A DNA stretch of 64,000 nucleotides. It comes from Flavobacterium sp. ENC. Its GTDB lineage: Bacteria; Bacteroidota; Bacteroidia; Flavobacteriales; Flavobacteriaceae. Numbering within the stretch: position 1 is the first letter of the stretch; each line of letters opens with the position of its first letter. Made by a program: the position numbers and the translations under genes. The notes below the pieces were generated by a model, which saw only the letters and a list, made by a program, of their open reading frames with translations, ran no database searches and was not told the DNA's origin. This document shows, piece by piece, positions 26,410 to 36,701 of this stretch. Where the stretch lies: the NCBI RefSeq assembly GCF_020991415.1, contig NZ_JAJMOY010000003.1, positions 434,001 through 498,000 of the forward strand, in the 5' to 3' direction.

Positions 26410-27138
26410 TTAGAAATTCGGACTTAAATCGTATTTTTTATAGAATTTATCTAAAGCCTCAACTACTTCATCTTCAGTGTCTACAATCTTAAATAGGTTC
26501 AGATCTTCCGGACTTACCGTGTGCATTTTTTCTACTAGAACTGTTTTTACCCATTCGATCAATCCCGACCAAAATTCAACACCCACCAATATAATTGGGA
26601 ATTTTCCAATCTTTTTCGTCTGGATTAAAGTAATGGCTTCAAACATTTCGTCTAAAGTTCCAAAACCTCCCGGCATCACTACAAAACCCTGCGAATATTT
26701 CACGAACATTACTTTTCTCACAAAGAAATAATCGAAATTCAGGTTTTTATCGTGATCGATATAAGGGTTAAAATGCTGTTCAAAAGGCAATTCAATATTC
26801 AGTCCAACCGAAGTTCCGCCTCCTAAATGCGCCCCTTTATTTCCGGCTTCCATAATTCCCGGCCCTCCGCCTGTAATTACTCCGTAACCTGCTTTACTGA
26901 TTTTATAGGCAATTTTCTCTGCCAGTAAATAATATTTATCGTCTGGTTTTGTTCTGGCAGATCCAAAAATTGATACGCACGGACCAATACGTCCCATGCT
27001 TTCGTAACCGTTTACAAACTCAGCCATGATTTTAAAAATCGCCCAGCTGTCATTGGTTCTGATTTCATTCCACGTTTTTTGTTTCAAACGGTCCTGAATT
27101 ACTTTATCCTCATCATTATCAAAATCTTCTAATCTCAT
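26410..27138 (-). CDS. LOG family protein (TIGR00730 type nucleotide phosphoribohydrolase)
   Basis: 242 residues. The Rossmann-like fold carries both hallmark loops: ITGGGPGIMEAGNKGAHLGG and MPGGFGTLDEMFEAITLIQ (PGGxGTxxE), with the catalytic Arg/Glu set of LONELY GUY enzymes. These hydrolyse nucleoside 5'-monophosphates (cytokinin ribotides in plants) to base plus ribose 5-phosphate. The ~50-residue N-terminal extension (MRLEDFDNDEDKVIQDRLKQ) is typical of the longer bacterial form. Cytoplasmic, monocistronic. Confidence 0.88.
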   Translation of the reverse strand: MRLEDFDNDEDKVIQDRLKQKTWNEIRTNDSWAIFKIMAEFVNGYESMGRIGPCVSIFGSARTKPDDKYYLLAEKIAYKISKAGYGVITGGGPGIMEAGNKGAHLGGGTSVGLNIELPFEQHFNPYIDHDKNLNFDYFFVRKVMFVKYSQGFVVMPGGFGTLDEMFEAITLIQTKKIGKFPIILVGVEFWSGLIEWVKTVLVEKMHTVSPEDLNLFKIVDTEDEVVEALDKFYKKYDLSPNF

Positions 27139-27352
27139 TTTAGGTATTTTAATTATTTATATTTTTATTCTTAAGTTGTGTCTTTATTTTTGAATCAGGC
27201 CTTCACATTGAGTGTATTCAAAGTGAGGAGCTATTTCCTGCTGTCCGCTGTATCTTTTTTGGCGAACCCCGCCACAAAAGGATGTCGCTTCCATCAGGGC
27301 TAGGGCATTCGGCTTTAATTAAAACATCGTTTTATAAAAAGAAGTACTCCTA

Positions 27353-27712
27353 TTAATACGTCTGTTCTTCAATTGACTTGGTGATGTTGCTTTTAACTTT
27401 TCCGGTATGTTCTGTGGTTTTTGATTCAATCAGCATTATAGAACATTCCTCAACCGATGAAACCCTGTGATTAACGCCTTTCTTTACAACGAATAAATCG
27501 CCTTTTTTCATCGTGAAAGAGGGCTCGTTTTCAATTTCCATCAAAAGTTCACCGTCGATGATGTAAAATAATTCATCTTCATTTTCGTGATTATGCCACG
27601 GCACTTCCTGACCTTTTATTTTCGCCACCTTAACATATTGATCGTTTACTTCATCAATTATTTTAGGAGAAAAATAGCGGTCAACGGTATTTAATTTTTC
27701 TTTTAGATTCAT
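27353..27712 (-). CDS. Cupin domain protein
   Basis: About 119 residues from ATG 27712 (MNLKEKLNTVDRYF); an in-frame start at 27736 would add 8 residues. One cupin barrel is seen: motif 1 VPWHNHENEDELFYIIDGEL (two His and Glu metal ligands) and motif 2 GDLFVVKKGVNHRVSS (third His). All ligands are present, so it should hold a metal ion; the substrate is unknown and small cupins of this type are often sugar- or stress-related. No close neighbour gene suggests a role. Confidence 0.8.
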   Translation of the reverse strand: MNLKEKLNTVDRYFSPKIIDEVNDQYVKVAKIKGQEVPWHNHENEDELFYIIDGELLMEIENEPSFTMKKGDLFVVKKGVNHRVSSVEECSIMLIESKTTEHTGKVKSNITKSIEEQTY

Positions 27713-28036
27713 AGATTTTGCTTTAGTACCTGTCAAAAATCAAAATAAGGTTGACAAAATGGGCGTACTAAATTAATTCTTTTTTTGAGAATTGTTACAA
27801 AAATGCGGGTTTATTAATTGAATTGTAACATTTTCAAAGGTTTCGTTTTGGTTGGAGTTTCAATATCAATGGGTTAAAAAATGGATGCAAGAACCAAATT
27901 CTTGTTGCAAAATTAATTTGGTGTTGATTTATAAGTGAATTACATTCATTACAATAATATAGATTATTCCTTTGCAGGTCAATAACAATTAAATTACTAC
28001 AATAGCTTTTGGATTGTATGACTTATCTGATTTTTC
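27713..28036. other. Intergenic region without visible features
   Basis: 324 bp of A/T-rich sequence between the cupin and ParE-type toxin genes. I see no gene, convincing terminator or repeat family member in it. Confidence 0.4.
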
Positions 28037-28345
28037 TTATCGTTTTTTTGTTTTTGTATTCCAAATTTCCGGACTTCGGCTTGTGTGAAGTATGGCATAG
28101 ATTTCTAATAAATATAATTCTTCATTAACTGAATAATGAATCATAAATGGAAATTTTTTAACCAGCATACAGCGAATATCTTTGTAACGAATCGTGTAAA
28201 TGTAGGGTTGGGTTTTTAAGGAATTAATTTGAGTTTTAACTTGTTTATGAAAGCGTATTCCTAAATTTTGTAATTGACTATTATACCAAATAACAATCTC
28301 ACGAAGATCATTTAATGCTTCCTGATCAATTTTAATTTTGTACAT
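28037..28345 (-). CDS. Type II toxin, RelE/ParE family
   Basis: 102 residues with the ParE-like pattern: IDQEALNDLREIVIWYNSQ (first helix pair), LGIRFHKQVKTQINSLKTQP, IRCMLVKKFPFMIHYSVNEE and the last strand LYLLEIYAILHTSR. ParE toxins poison gyrase; RelE types cut mRNA, and the sequence alone does not decide. The antitoxin gene lies 9 bp upstream in the same direction, giving the antitoxin-first order usual for this type. Confidence 0.85.
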   Translation of the reverse strand: MYKIKIDQEALNDLREIVIWYNSQLQNLGIRFHKQVKTQINSLKTQPYIYTIRYKDIRCMLVKKFPFMIHYSVNEELYLLEIYAILHTSRSPEIWNTKTKKR

Positions 28346-28354
28346 TATTTTAAA

Positions 28355-28582
28355 TTATTGAATTGGCAAATCTGAAACTTCATCCCAATCCAGCATTCTT
28401 TCTGGTGAGGCCTTACTTTTTTTAATTCGGCTTAAAACTATTTTTTGATGTTCTGCAGGAATTTCAATGTCATCTTTCCAAATTTCATCATTGAGTTTTA
28501 ATTTTTCAGAAGGAGATAATTGTTTTACAACCTTTAATAATTCTTTAAAATCTAAATCTACTTTTAAATTTAAACTATTCAT
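28355..28582 (-). CDS. Antitoxin of the ParE-type pair (addiction-module component family)
   Basis: 75 residues, charged, with LLKVVKQLSPSEKLKLNDEI near the N-terminus, similar to the small addiction-module antitoxins with an LxxLPxxER-like motif and ending in a W-containing tail (RMLDWDEVSDLPI). It is followed after 9 bp by the toxin. No classic DNA-binding fold can be recognised. The assignment rests mostly on size, pattern and partner. Confidence 0.75.
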   Translation of the reverse strand: MNSLNLKVDLDFKELLKVVKQLSPSEKLKLNDEIWKDDIEIPAEHQKIVLSRIKKSKASPERMLDWDEVSDLPIQ

Positions 28583-28628
28583 AATGACGTTTTTATAAAA
28601 TGATTTTAACTATTTTTGTTAACGAATA

Positions 28629-31460
28629 CTAAATTAACTCTTTTTTCAAAAACTTAGCCGTATAACTTTTTTTATTTTTTGCCACTTCCTCAGGGGTTCC
28701 TTTGGCAATTAATTGTCCGCCGCCTTTTCCGCCTTCAGGGCCAATATCAATAATGTAGTCGGCAAGTTTAATGACATCCATATTATGTTCGATCACCAGG
28801 ATTGTATTTCCTTTGTCGACCAGTTTGTTGATTACGTCCATTAAAACACGAATGTCTTCGAAATGTAAACCTGTAGTAGGTTCGTCCAGAATATAAAACG
28901 TATTTCCGGTATCTTTTTTGGACAATTCTCCTGCGAGTTTGATACGCTGTGCTTCACCACCCGAAAGCGTTGTGCTTTGCTGGCCAAGCGTAATATAACC
29001 TAAACCAACGTCCTGAATCGTTTTTACTTTTCGGTAAATCTTTGGAATGTTTTCAAAAAACGGAACCGCTTCATCAACCGTCATATTCAATACATCCGAA
29101 ATAGATTTTCCCTTGTAACGGATTTCTAAAGTTTCTCTGTTAAAACGTTTCCCCTGACAAGTTTCACATTCGACGTAAACATCCGGTAAAAAGTTCATTT
29201 CAATTGTTCTGACACCGGAACCTTCACAGGTTTCGCAGCGTCCGCCTTTCACGTTAAAACTAAAACGTCCGGCTTTGTAACCGCGAATCATACTTTCAGA
29301 AGTCATCGTAAACAGGTTTCTGATTTCGGTAAAAACCTCCGTATAAGTCGCCGGATTAGAACGTGGTGTTCTTCCAATCGGACTTTGGTCAATATCAATT
29401 ACTTTGTCAATATGTTCTAAGCCTTCTATTTTTTTATAGGGCTGTGGTTTTTTGACACCGTTAAAATAATAAGCGTTTAGAATAGGGTAGAGCGTCTCGT
29501 TGATCAAAGTCGATTTACCGCTTCCTGAAACTCCTGTAACGCAAATCAATTGCCCCAATGGCAATTCGATCGAAACATTTTTAAGGTTGTTTCCCGTTGC
29601 TCCGGTTAGTTTTAGAAATTTACCATTCCCTTTACGACGTTCTTTCGGAATCTCCAGTTTCATTTTACCATTCAGATATTGAGCGGTAATTGTATTCGAT
29701 TTTAAAGTTTCCGCAGGCGTTCCGATACTGATGATTTCTCCACCATATTTTCCGGCTTTCGGACCAATATCAATAACGTAATCGGCACGTTCAATCATGT
29801 CTTTATCGTGCTCCACCACAATAACCGAGTTCCCTATATCACGTAGTTGCTCTAACGAATGTATTAGTTTTTCGTTGTCTCTCTGGTGTAAACCGATACT
29901 TGGCTCATCGAGAATATATAAAACTCCTACTAATTGCGAACCAATTTGCGTGGCCAGGCGAATACGCTGTGCTTCACCGCCCGAAAGCGATTTTGAACTT
30001 CGGCTCAAGGCCAGGTAATTCAGACCAACATTCATTAAAAAGTTCAGACGGTCTTTGATTTCTTTCACCACTTCAGAAGCAATCAAAAGCTGTTTGTCAG
30101 ACAAATGATTGTTTAGATCCTGAAACCAGGCGGTCAGATCAGAAATATCCATATCACATAATTCGGTGATATTTTTTCCGTTAACCCTGAAAAATTGTGC
30201 TTCTTTTTTCAAACGGGAACCTTCGCAAACCGGACAGTTTACTTCGTCCATGAAATCTTTTGCCCAGCGTTTGATGGTGGTCGAAGCGCTTTCGTCATAT
30301 TGGTTTTTAATGAAATTTGAAATTCCTTCAAAATCAATTTTATAATCGCGCGTAACACCCAAGTCTTTTGAATTGATCGTAAATTTATCTTTTCCGCCGT
30401 GAAGGATCATTTGCATGGCTTCTTCCGGAATTTTCTCGATCGCATCGGTTATTTTGAAACCAAATTTTTCGCCAATAACTTCCAACTGTTTGAAAATCCA
30501 GGATGATTTATATTCACCAAGAGGCGCAAATCCACCACTTTTAATGGATAATTTCGGATTCGGTATAATCTTTTTGACATTGATTTCGTGTACGGTTCCC
30601 AATCCGTTACAATGCGGACAAGCTCCTTTTGGAGAATTGAACGAAAATAAATTCGGTTCCGGATTCTGGTAGGAAATCCCAGTGGAAGGACACATTAAAT
30701 TTCTACTGAAATAACGTACTTCATTAGTATCCTGATCTAAAATCATCAGCACATTTTCACCATGATGCATGGCAGTATTAATGCTTTCAGCCAGTCGTTT
30801 CTGATTGTCTGCAGTATCTTCGATCAACATTCGGTCTACTACGATTTCGATATCATGGGTTTTATAACGGTCTAATTTCATTCCTGAAACTAAATCCTGT
30901 ACTTCGCCGTTTACACGCACTTTCAAAAATCCCTGTTTGGTGATTTGCTGGAATAATTCGGCATAATGTCCTTTTCGGGCTTTAATGACCGGAGCAAGAA
31001 TATTGATGCGTTTTCCGCTAAAATCCTGAATAATCAAATCTTTAATCTGGTCGTCAGAATACGAAACCATTTTTTCGCCGGTGTTGTAACTGAAAGCATC
31101 AGCACCACGGGCATATAAAAGTCGCAGGAAATCATATATTTCAGTAATAGTACCAACGGTTGAACGCGGACTTTTACTGGTTGTTTTTTGTTCGATTGCA
31201 ATTACGGGTGAAAGCCCGTCAATTTTATCAACATCCGGACGCTCTAAGCCGCCAAGAAACTGTCTGGCATAAGCCGAAAAGGTTTCCACATAACGGCGTT
31301 GTCCTTCGGCATAGATAGTATCAAATGCCAAAGAAGATTTTCCCGAACCCGATAAACCGGTAATCACCACCAGTTTTTCACGCGGAATAGAAATGTCTAT
31401 ATTTTTTAGATTATGAACTCTTGCACCAAGAACTTCAATAGTATTGTCTTTTTCTAACAT
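28629..31460 (-). CDS. uvrA: UvrABC excision repair ATPase UvrA
   Basis: 943 residues from ATG 31460 ([20 protein letters not shown]). A TTG at 31472 in the same frame coincides with the expected transcription start and can be ruled out. Two ABC ATPase modules are present: Walker [17 protein letters not shown] and [16 protein letters not shown], signature motifs [13 protein letters not shown] and [16 protein letters not shown], and the zinc modules [19 protein letters not shown] and [20 protein letters not shown]. It scans DNA for bulky lesions and loads UvrB. Transcribed alone. Confidence 0.96.
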   Translation of the reverse strand: MLEKDNTIEVLGARVHNLKNIDISIPREKLVVITGLSGSGKSSLAFDTIYAEGQRRYVETFSAYARQFLGGLERPDVDKIDGLSPVIAIEQKTTSKSPRSTVGTITEIYDFLRLLYARGADAFSYNTGEKMVSYSDDQIKDLIIQDFSGKRINILAPVIKARKGHYAELFQQITKQGFLKVRVNGEVQDLVSGMKLDRYKTHDIEIVVDRMLIEDTADNQKRLAESINTAMHHGENVLMILDQDTNEVRYFSRNLMCPSTGISYQNPEPNLFSFNSPKGACPHCNGLGTVHEINVKKIIPNPKLSIKSGGFAPLGEYKSSWIFKQLEVIGEKFGFKITDAIEKIPEEAMQMILHGGKDKFTINSKDLGVTRDYKIDFEGISNFIKNQYDESASTTIKRWAKDFMDEVNCPVCEGSRLKKEAQFFRVNGKNITELCDMDISDLTAWFQDLNNHLSDKQLLIASEVVKEIKDRLNFLMNVGLNYLALSRSSKSLSGGEAQRIRLATQIGSQLVGVLYILDEPSIGLHQRDNEKLIHSLEQLRDIGNSVIVVEHDKDMIERADYVIDIGPKAGKYGGEIISIGTPAETLKSNTITAQYLNGKMKLEIPKERRKGNGKFLKLTGATGNNLKNVSIELPLGQLICVTGVSGSGKSTLINETLYPILNAYYFNGVKKPQPYKKIEGLEHIDKVIDIDQSPIGRTPRSNPATYTEVFTEIRNLFTMTSESMIRGYKAGRFSFNVKGGRCETCEGSGVRTIEMNFLPDVYVECETCQGKRFNRETLEIRYKGKSISDVLNMTVDEAVPFFENIPKIYRKVKTIQDVGLGYITLGQQSTTLSGGEAQRIKLAGELSKKDTGNTFYILDEPTTGLHFEDIRVLMDVINKLVDKGNTILVIEHNMDVIKLADYIIDIGPEGGKGGGQLIAKGTPEEVAKNKKSYTAKFLKKELI

Positions 31461-31476
31461 AATTTTGAGCAAAACG

Positions 31477-31484
31477 CAAAGTTA
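31477..31484 (-). promoter_or_regulatory. -7 box of the uvrA promoter
   Basis: On the minus strand TAACTTTG matches TAnnTTTG. Transcription would begin near 31473, 13 nt before ATG 31460. No TTG was found at -33. This decides the uvrA start. Confidence 0.5.
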
Positions 31485-31542
31485 CCACTTTGATTTGTTC
31501 TTTTAGTACTAGACTACAAAACTTTATGTTACAATTAGTAAC

Positions 31543-31572
31543 AAAAAACGCTAACCTGAGTTAGCGTTTTCT
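31543..31572 (-). terminator. Terminator overlapping the 3' end of fic
   Basis: On the minus strand AAAACGCTAACTC / GGTTAGCGTTTTTTG forms a strong hairpin with a T-tract. The fic stop codon (31561-31563) lies inside the stem. Confidence 0.75.
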
Positions 31573-32514
31573 TTTTCGGGTAAGCATATATTCTTCGATG
31601 GCTTCTTTGGTCGTATACCAGTTTCGACCTTCTTTGTAAGCGTCTATTTTGCCTGTTCGGGCGAGTAAACTAACATATTCCTGACCATAATGAGCTTGCG
31701 GCTCACTGACAATATCTGATATTTTTTGAAAGTTGGTATCACTATCAGGCATGGCATTCAGGTAAATATTGAGCGTACGTTCTAAGGCCTGACACATCAA
31801 AAGGATTAACTTTTGATAATTGCCGTTATTAGCCTGATTAAGCGCTTCATAATATTTTTTCCGGTCATTTTTAAGAATAATAGCAGGCGGAAACCCACAG
31901 CGCATCAATAATAAATTCATGCTTAAACGCACTGTACGGCCATTTCCATCAAAAAAAGGATGTATCCAGACTAATTTGTGATGATAAATAGTAGCTAGTT
32001 CTATATCATTAAGCCCCAGTGGATTTGCATTTATAAAATCGATTAATTCGTCAAGATAGTCCGATACTTTATTCGCATTCGGAGGCATAAAATTGGCTCC
32101 TGAAATACGAACACCGCCATTTCTTAGACGTCCTGCAAAATCATCTTCGATAGAGCGTAGTACTAAACCATGAATGGAAAGTATGTCTATACTTCTGAGT
32201 TTGTAATCGTCATTGACAATGGTATACAAATAATCAATGGCCTTATCGTGGTTATGGGTTTCAAAATGTTCCCGTAACGATTTTCCTTTTATGGTGATGC
32301 CTTCCTGAATTACCATTTGTGTTTCACGCAGGCTCATGGTATTTCCTTCTATGCTATTCGAATTGTAGGTCCATTCGAGCGAAAGGCTTTCGCGGATTTT
32401 ATGCAAAGCGATATTGGGCAATGGTCTGCTGGTTTGCAAATCCTGCCTTTTTTGGTACAATCGTTCAAAAGTTGATTGAAATTCTTCTCTGTATGTTAGG
32501 TCTATATTCCACAT
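31561..32514 (-). CDS. Fic family protein (AMP-transferase fold) with C-terminal winged helix
   Basis: 317 residues. The Fic core holds the full catalytic motif HPFFDGNGRTVR, and the N-terminal helix carries the inhibitory motif SNSIEGN ([S/T]xxxE[G/N]), so this is a class II, self-inhibited Fic protein. The C-terminal ~60 residues (YVSLLARTGKIDAYKEGRNW, YTTKEAIEEYMLTRKRKR) look like a small winged-helix/excisionase-type DNA-binding domain. Class II Fic proteins transfer AMP to targets, often gyrase or themselves. The promoter lies within a perfect inverted repeat, which hints at autoregulation through that domain. Confidence 0.9.
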   Translation of the reverse strand: MWNIDLTYREEFQSTFERLYQKRQDLQTSRPLPNIALHKIRESLSLEWTYNSNSIEGNTMSLRETQMVIQEGITIKGKSLREHFETHNHDKAIDYLYTIVNDDYKLRSIDILSIHGLVLRSIEDDFAGRLRNGGVRISGANFMPPNANKVSDYLDELIDFINANPLGLNDIELATIYHHKLVWIHPFFDGNGRTVRLSMNLLLMRCGFPPAIILKNDRKKYYEALNQANNGNYQKLILLMCQALERTLNIYLNAMPDSDTNFQKISDIVSEPQAHYGQEYVSLLARTGKIDAYKEGRNWYTTKEAIEEYMLTRKRKR

Positions 32515-32521
32515 AATCCCA

Positions 32522-32552
32522 CAAAGGTACTTCTTATTATCGGATACTCCAA
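32522..32552 (-). promoter_or_regulatory. fic promoter
   Basis: On the minus strand TTG (32552-32550), a 20-bp spacer and TACCTTTG (32529-32522) fully match the flavobacterial consensus. The ATG follows the -7 box by 7 bp, so the leader is only about 3-4 nt long. Confidence 0.75.
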
Positions 32553-32575
32553 ATTTTGTCCTATCCGATAATAAG
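32533..32575. promoter_or_regulatory. Perfect 14-bp inverted repeat in the fic promoter (candidate operator)
   Basis: CTTATTATCGGATA (32533-32546) and TATCCGATAATAAG (32562-32575) are exact inverse complements, 15 bp apart. Each arm contains TATCCGATA, itself nearly palindromic, with centres 24 bp apart. One arm fills the spacer between the -33 and -7 boxes; the other ends at the ClC stop codon. No T-tract follows on the minus strand, so it is not a terminator for the ClC gene. Confidence 0.7.
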
Positions 32576-32576
32576 C

Positions 32577-34361
32577 TTATTCAATGGTCATGGAACGCAA
32601 TTTGGTTCTGTAGGCTTCAAGTGCTATCGATTTGGAAATGAACCCGTAGTATTTCTCATTTCGTAATACGGGAATGAAAGCAGTTTTTGTATTTTCGAAT
32701 TTACTCATTACGATTTCCATGCTGTCGTAGGAAGAAATGGTAGCAGGCGGAGTTTTCATGACGTCTTTGATCACGGTATATTTCACACGATATGAATTGA
32801 AAATAATTTCACGGATGTCATTAAAGTGGACAACGCCAACCAGATCCCTGTCGTTATTGACAACTGCAAAAACGACCTGATTGGAATGGGAGATTAGATC
32901 AACCAGTTTGCTTAGATTTTCATCAGGATGAACGGTTAAATAGTCCGTCTGGATAATGGAGTCAATGTCCAGAGTTGAAAGGATATTGGAATCTTTATTA
33001 CTTGTAAAGGCATGCCCTTTCTTAGCCAGTCCTTTTACATCCAGGGAATGTTTTTCGAATTTTTTAGAAATCGCAAAACTTATAGACGATATAATCATCA
33101 GCGGAATCATTAAACCGTAACCTCCCGTTATTTCGGCAATCAGGAAGATGGCTGTGAGCGGTGCATGGAACAAACCACTAAGGATCCCGGCCATTCCAAC
33201 CATTGTGAAATTGCTGACAGGCAGATTGGTGAGGCCTGTCATATTAATCAATTTGGAGAAAAAATAACCCAAATAAGAACCGATAAACAAGGCAGGAGCA
33301 AAATTCCCTCCGTTTCCACCGCTTCCTATAGTTAAACCTGTAGCCAGTACTTTTATCATCAAGGTACATCCGACAAAAACAAGCAAAACCCAGTTATTAT
33401 TTCGGTAATCACTAAATAAGGTATTGTCTAATAATTTTCCAGGATCATTTTCAGATAATGTTTTGATGCTTTCATAACCTTCCCCAAAAAGAGTAGGGAA
33501 GATAAAAATCAAAATAGCCAGTATCGAAGATCCGATTAATGCTTTTTTATAAGGTCCCATTTCCGGTTTGGAAAAATAATGTTCGACTTTCTGGAAATTT
33601 CGTGAATAATAGATGGCTACAAGCCCTGTTAATACGCCTAAAATTACATAAAACGGGGTATTATGATAATTGAAAGTCTGTTGCTGCCTGAAAGATAATA
33701 AGATACTTTCATCTAATAAAATAGCAGATACAATGGCACCTGTAGCAGCAGAAATCATGATCGGGGTGAAAGCTGAAATACTCACATCAACCAATAAAAC
33801 TTCTATGGCAAAAAGCACGCCTGCAATGGGCGCATTAAATGCGGCTGATATTCCGGCGGCGACACCACAGCCAATCAGTAAGGTTCTGTCTTTATAAGGT
33901 AATTTGTAATTCTGTGCAAAATTAGAACCAAATGCAGCCCCTGTGATTACAATTGGGCTCTCTAAACCGGCAGAACCACCTAAGCCAACTGTGAGCGAAC
34001 TGGTTACGATCTGTGCATACATCTGTTTCTTCGGAATGATACTTGCTTTTTTGGCAACCGCATACAGTATTTGGGAGGTTCCTTTCTGAATGGTTCCGCT
34101 CAGTACTTTTTTGACAACCAGAACGGTAAGCAAAATTCCAATAATAGGAAGTAAACTATTAATGAAACTTAATTTAAGAATTCCATTGATATAAGTGGCA
34201 AATGAAAAAACGCTGTGTGCAAAAGTCTTTAGTATAATTACGGCAAGCGAACACGAAATGCCGATCAAAACACTTGATAAAAAAATAAATTGCTTTGGGG
34301 TCATTAAGGATTGCGCCAAAGCAATAATGCTTTCGAGTCTTCGGAAATATTTTTTTAGCAT
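32577..34361 (-). CDS. ClC family chloride channel/transporter with two CBS domains
   Basis: 594 residues. About 11 membrane helices (1-440) carry ClC selectivity motifs: GLGGSAGLESPIV (GxxGP-type loop with the gating Glu) and GSGGNGGNFAPALFIGSYLG (GxFxP). Two CBS domains follow (about 460-594: IIQTDYLTVHPDENLSKLVD, VMKTPPATISSYDSMEIVMS), which bind adenine nucleotides and tune gating. Gating Glu is kept, which in bacteria usually means a Cl-/H+ exchanger. It lies directly upstream of fic, but fic has its own promoter. Confidence 0.92.
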   Translation of the reverse strand: MLKKYFRRLESIIALAQSLMTPKQFIFLSSVLIGISCSLAVIILKTFAHSVFSFATYINGILKLSFINSLLPIIGILLTVLVVKKVLSGTIQKGTSQILYAVAKKASIIPKKQMYAQIVTSSLTVGLGGSAGLESPIVITGAAFGSNFAQNYKLPYKDRTLLIGCGVAAGISAAFNAPIAGVLFAIEVLLVDVSISAFTPIMISAATGAIVSAILLDESILLSFRQQQTFNYHNTPFYVILGVLTGLVAIYYSRNFQKVEHYFSKPEMGPYKKALIGSSILAILIFIFPTLFGEGYESIKTLSENDPGKLLDNTLFSDYRNNNWVLLVFVGCTLMIKVLATGLTIGSGGNGGNFAPALFIGSYLGYFFSKLINMTGLTNLPVSNFTMVGMAGILSGLFHAPLTAIFLIAEITGGYGLMIPLMIISSISFAISKKFEKHSLDVKGLAKKGHAFTSNKDSNILSTLDIDSIIQTDYLTVHPDENLSKLVDLISHSNQVVFAVVNNDRDLVGVVHFNDIREIIFNSYRVKYTVIKDVMKTPPATISSYDSMEIVMSKFENTKTAFIPVLRNEKYYGFISKSIALEAYRTKLRSMTIE

Positions 34362-34435
34362 TCTGTTTTAAAAATTACGGATACTACAAATTTAAATTAT
34401 AATCTTTAAAAAACTATTAAAAAAAGGGAACTAAA

Positions 34436-36120
34436 TTAAAAGCCTACTGCTTTATCATCACCGCGGAAGTCTGCGCCGCCTTCCAGATTTTTATTCGGAA
34501 GAACTAAAATGGCATCCACCTTACCAATAATCGGACTTGGTTTTTCGTTGATCAGATAGTTTTTCAATCTTAGTTTTTCGATCGTTGCGGGATCAAAAGT
34601 GTCCTGCTCAAAATTAATAAGATCGGGCAGCCACTGATGATGAAAACGAGGGGCATTTACCGCTTCCTGCATGCTTAGGTTGTATTCGTAAACATTTAGA
34701 ATAGTCTGTAAAACAGAAGTAATAATAGTCGAACCGCCCGGCGTACCGACTACCATAAACAGTTTGCCGTTTTTCTCCACAATGGTTGGTGTCATAGAAC
34801 TTAACATACGTTTTTGCGGTGCGATGCTGTTGGCTTCATTTCCTACTAAACCAAACATATTCGGAGATCCGGGCTTGGCGCTAAAATCGTCCATTTCATT
34901 ATTTAAAAAGAAACCTAATTCGTCACAATAATATTTAGAGCCATAACCGTCATTTAGCGTTGTAGTTGCCGCAACAGCATTCCCAAACTGATCCACGATA
35001 GAATAATGGGTAGTTTCCGTGCTTTCATTATACGTCACTTTTCCTTCTTTTATTTCTGAGGATAAGCTCGCTTTTTCGGGATTAAAAGTAGCCATTCGGT
35101 CTTTTAAGTACGAATCAGCCAGTAAGGCCTTAATCGGAATTTTTACAAAATCCGGATCACCTAAATATTGACTTCTGTCCGCGTAGGCTCTTCTTTCAGC
35201 TTCAACAATGATCTGAATGGATTCGGGGGTGTTATGTCCTAATTTAGATAAATCGTACGGTTCAACCATTTTTAAAATTTGCGCCAGACAGATTCCGCCA
35301 CTGCTTGGAGGAGACATGGAGGTTAATTTTAAATCTTTGTACGTAAACTGAAGCGGTGTTCTCCATTTGGCTTCATATTTCGCTAAATCTTGAAGCGTGA
35401 TAATGCCTCCTTTTTTCTTAAGATAATCCACCAGGATTTTAGCAGTTTTTCCTTTGTAAAATTCATTGCTGCCGTTTTTCTGAATTCTCTTTAAAGTTTC
35501 AGCCAAGGCGGTATATTTAATCGTATCGTTTTCTTTGAAGGCAGCTGCCAGGAGGGTTTTGTCTCCGTTTATTCTGACAATGCTTTCGCGGTAAGCATCC
35601 AGGCTTTTTTCCTGTTTTTTTGTTACAATTACGCCTCTTTCAGCAAGTGCAATTACCGGTTTTAAAATCTCGGACATGGGCAGTGATCCCAGTTTTTTAT
35701 GAACGGTAAAAACACCGGCAATAGTACCGGGAACTCCAATTGCCAAAGCTGTTTCGGTGCTTTTTCCTTTAATTACGTTTCCGTCTTGATCTAAAAACAT
35801 GTCCTTGGTCGCGGCCAAGGGGGCTTTTTCACGATAATCTAAGGACCCGACTTCGCCGTTTGCTTTTCGGTATACCATAAATCCGCCACCGCCAATGTTT
35901 CCCGCAAACGGAAAAGCAACGGCAAGCGCCAGTTCTGTACCCACCATCGCATCGTAAGCGTTACCGCCTTTTTTCATAATTTCAACCCCTATTTTTGAGG
36001 CTTCCTCACGGGCGGAAACGACCATCGCTTTGTAACTACCAATCCTGTTGGTTTTGCCGGGGTCTGCTGCGCTGCGCAACTAATATAGATGAAGGTAAAT
36101 AAAAGCGTAATGTTTCTCAT
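34436..36120 (-). CDS. ggt: Gamma-glutamyltransferase, with a 1-nt frameshift after the signal peptide
   Basis: The enzyme body (547 codons from 36079) is complete: MVVSAREEASKIGVEIMKKG, NIGGGGFMVYR and the autoprocessing Thr in ETTHYSIVDQFGNAVAATT. It should cleave glutathione in the periplasm. However, in-frame upstream there is a TAG (36082-36080) and only TTG before Met19. The expected lipoprotein signal peptide (ATG 36120, MRNITLLFTFIYISCAAQ) lies one frame away and continues PAKPTGLVVTK until about 36030, where adding one A to ACAAAGCG would join it to KAMVVSAREEA. ATG 36120 overlaps the AcpH stop (ATGA). So either a real 1-nt deletion has broken export, or the sequence has an error. 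Confidence 0.85.
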
Positions 36121-36701
36121 AATAAGAGTAATTTTTGTTTTGCATGCTCTTTTATATCTTCAAAAAAGAGCGTAAATTCCTGTTCGAATTCGGTGTAAAA
36201 TTCTTTTAATTCGGTACTGGCAAACTGCATTTTGGATTCATTTTTGGATCTTCGGTCCATCTGCGTTAAGATCTGATGAATCCCTTCAACGGTCTGATAA
36301 CTCAAAAGCCAGTTTCGCTGAATCATATACGGCATTAAGTCCTGCGTTTTTTCGGTCAGGATATCGTAGTTTTCATGTAAGGATCTGTAAAACCGGTTAA
36401 TGAAGGTTTCCAGTTTTTCGTCAGAATATTTAGTCCAGTTTTTAGCTAAAAAATGATCGTAAACAATGTCTACAATCACTCCGGAATAGTGGTGGTATTT
36501 TTCATGTAGACGCTTGGTACTTTGCCTGAAAACATCATGCGAGTCGGTGTAAGTATCTATCGAACGGTGCAGAATGATTCCTTTCTGGACATCTTCCGGA
36601 AAATGTTCAAATTGTTTTCCGCGGATTCCATCGGCCATAAAATTGCCAATTTTGATCAGATCATTGTCTCCTGACAAATAAATATGTGCTAGAAAATTCA
36701 T
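36117..36701 (-). CDS. Acyl carrier protein phosphodiesterase (AcpH/DUF479 family)
   Basis: 194 residues, family length. The N-terminus NFLAHIYLSGDNDLIKIGNFMAD and the HRSIDTYTDSH motif (His/Asp metal residues) with VIVDIVYDHFLAKNW are diagnostic of the HD-like AcpH family, which removes the phosphopantetheine arm from acyl carrier protein. It is followed in the same direction by ggt, whose ATG overlaps its stop by 4 bp. Confidence 0.9.
   Translation of the reverse strand: MNFLAHIYLSGDNDLIKIGNFMADGIRGKQFEHFPEDVQKGIILHRSIDTYTDSHDVFRQSTKRLHEKYHHYSGVIVDIVYDHFLAKNWTKYSDEKLETFINRFYRSLHENYDILTEKTQDLMPYMIQRNWLLSYQTVEGIHQILTQMDRRSKNESKMQFASTELKEFYTEFEQEFTLFFEDIKEHAKQKLLLL

Noticed and set aside
31461..31472. 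TTG 31472 as uvrA start
   Set aside because: The -7 box at 31477-31484 places the transcription start at about this base; ATG 31460 gives the usual N-terminus.
32533..32575. The inverted repeat as a terminator for the ClC gene
   Set aside because: No T-tract follows on the minus strand, and the repeat is interleaved with a full consensus promoter for fic.
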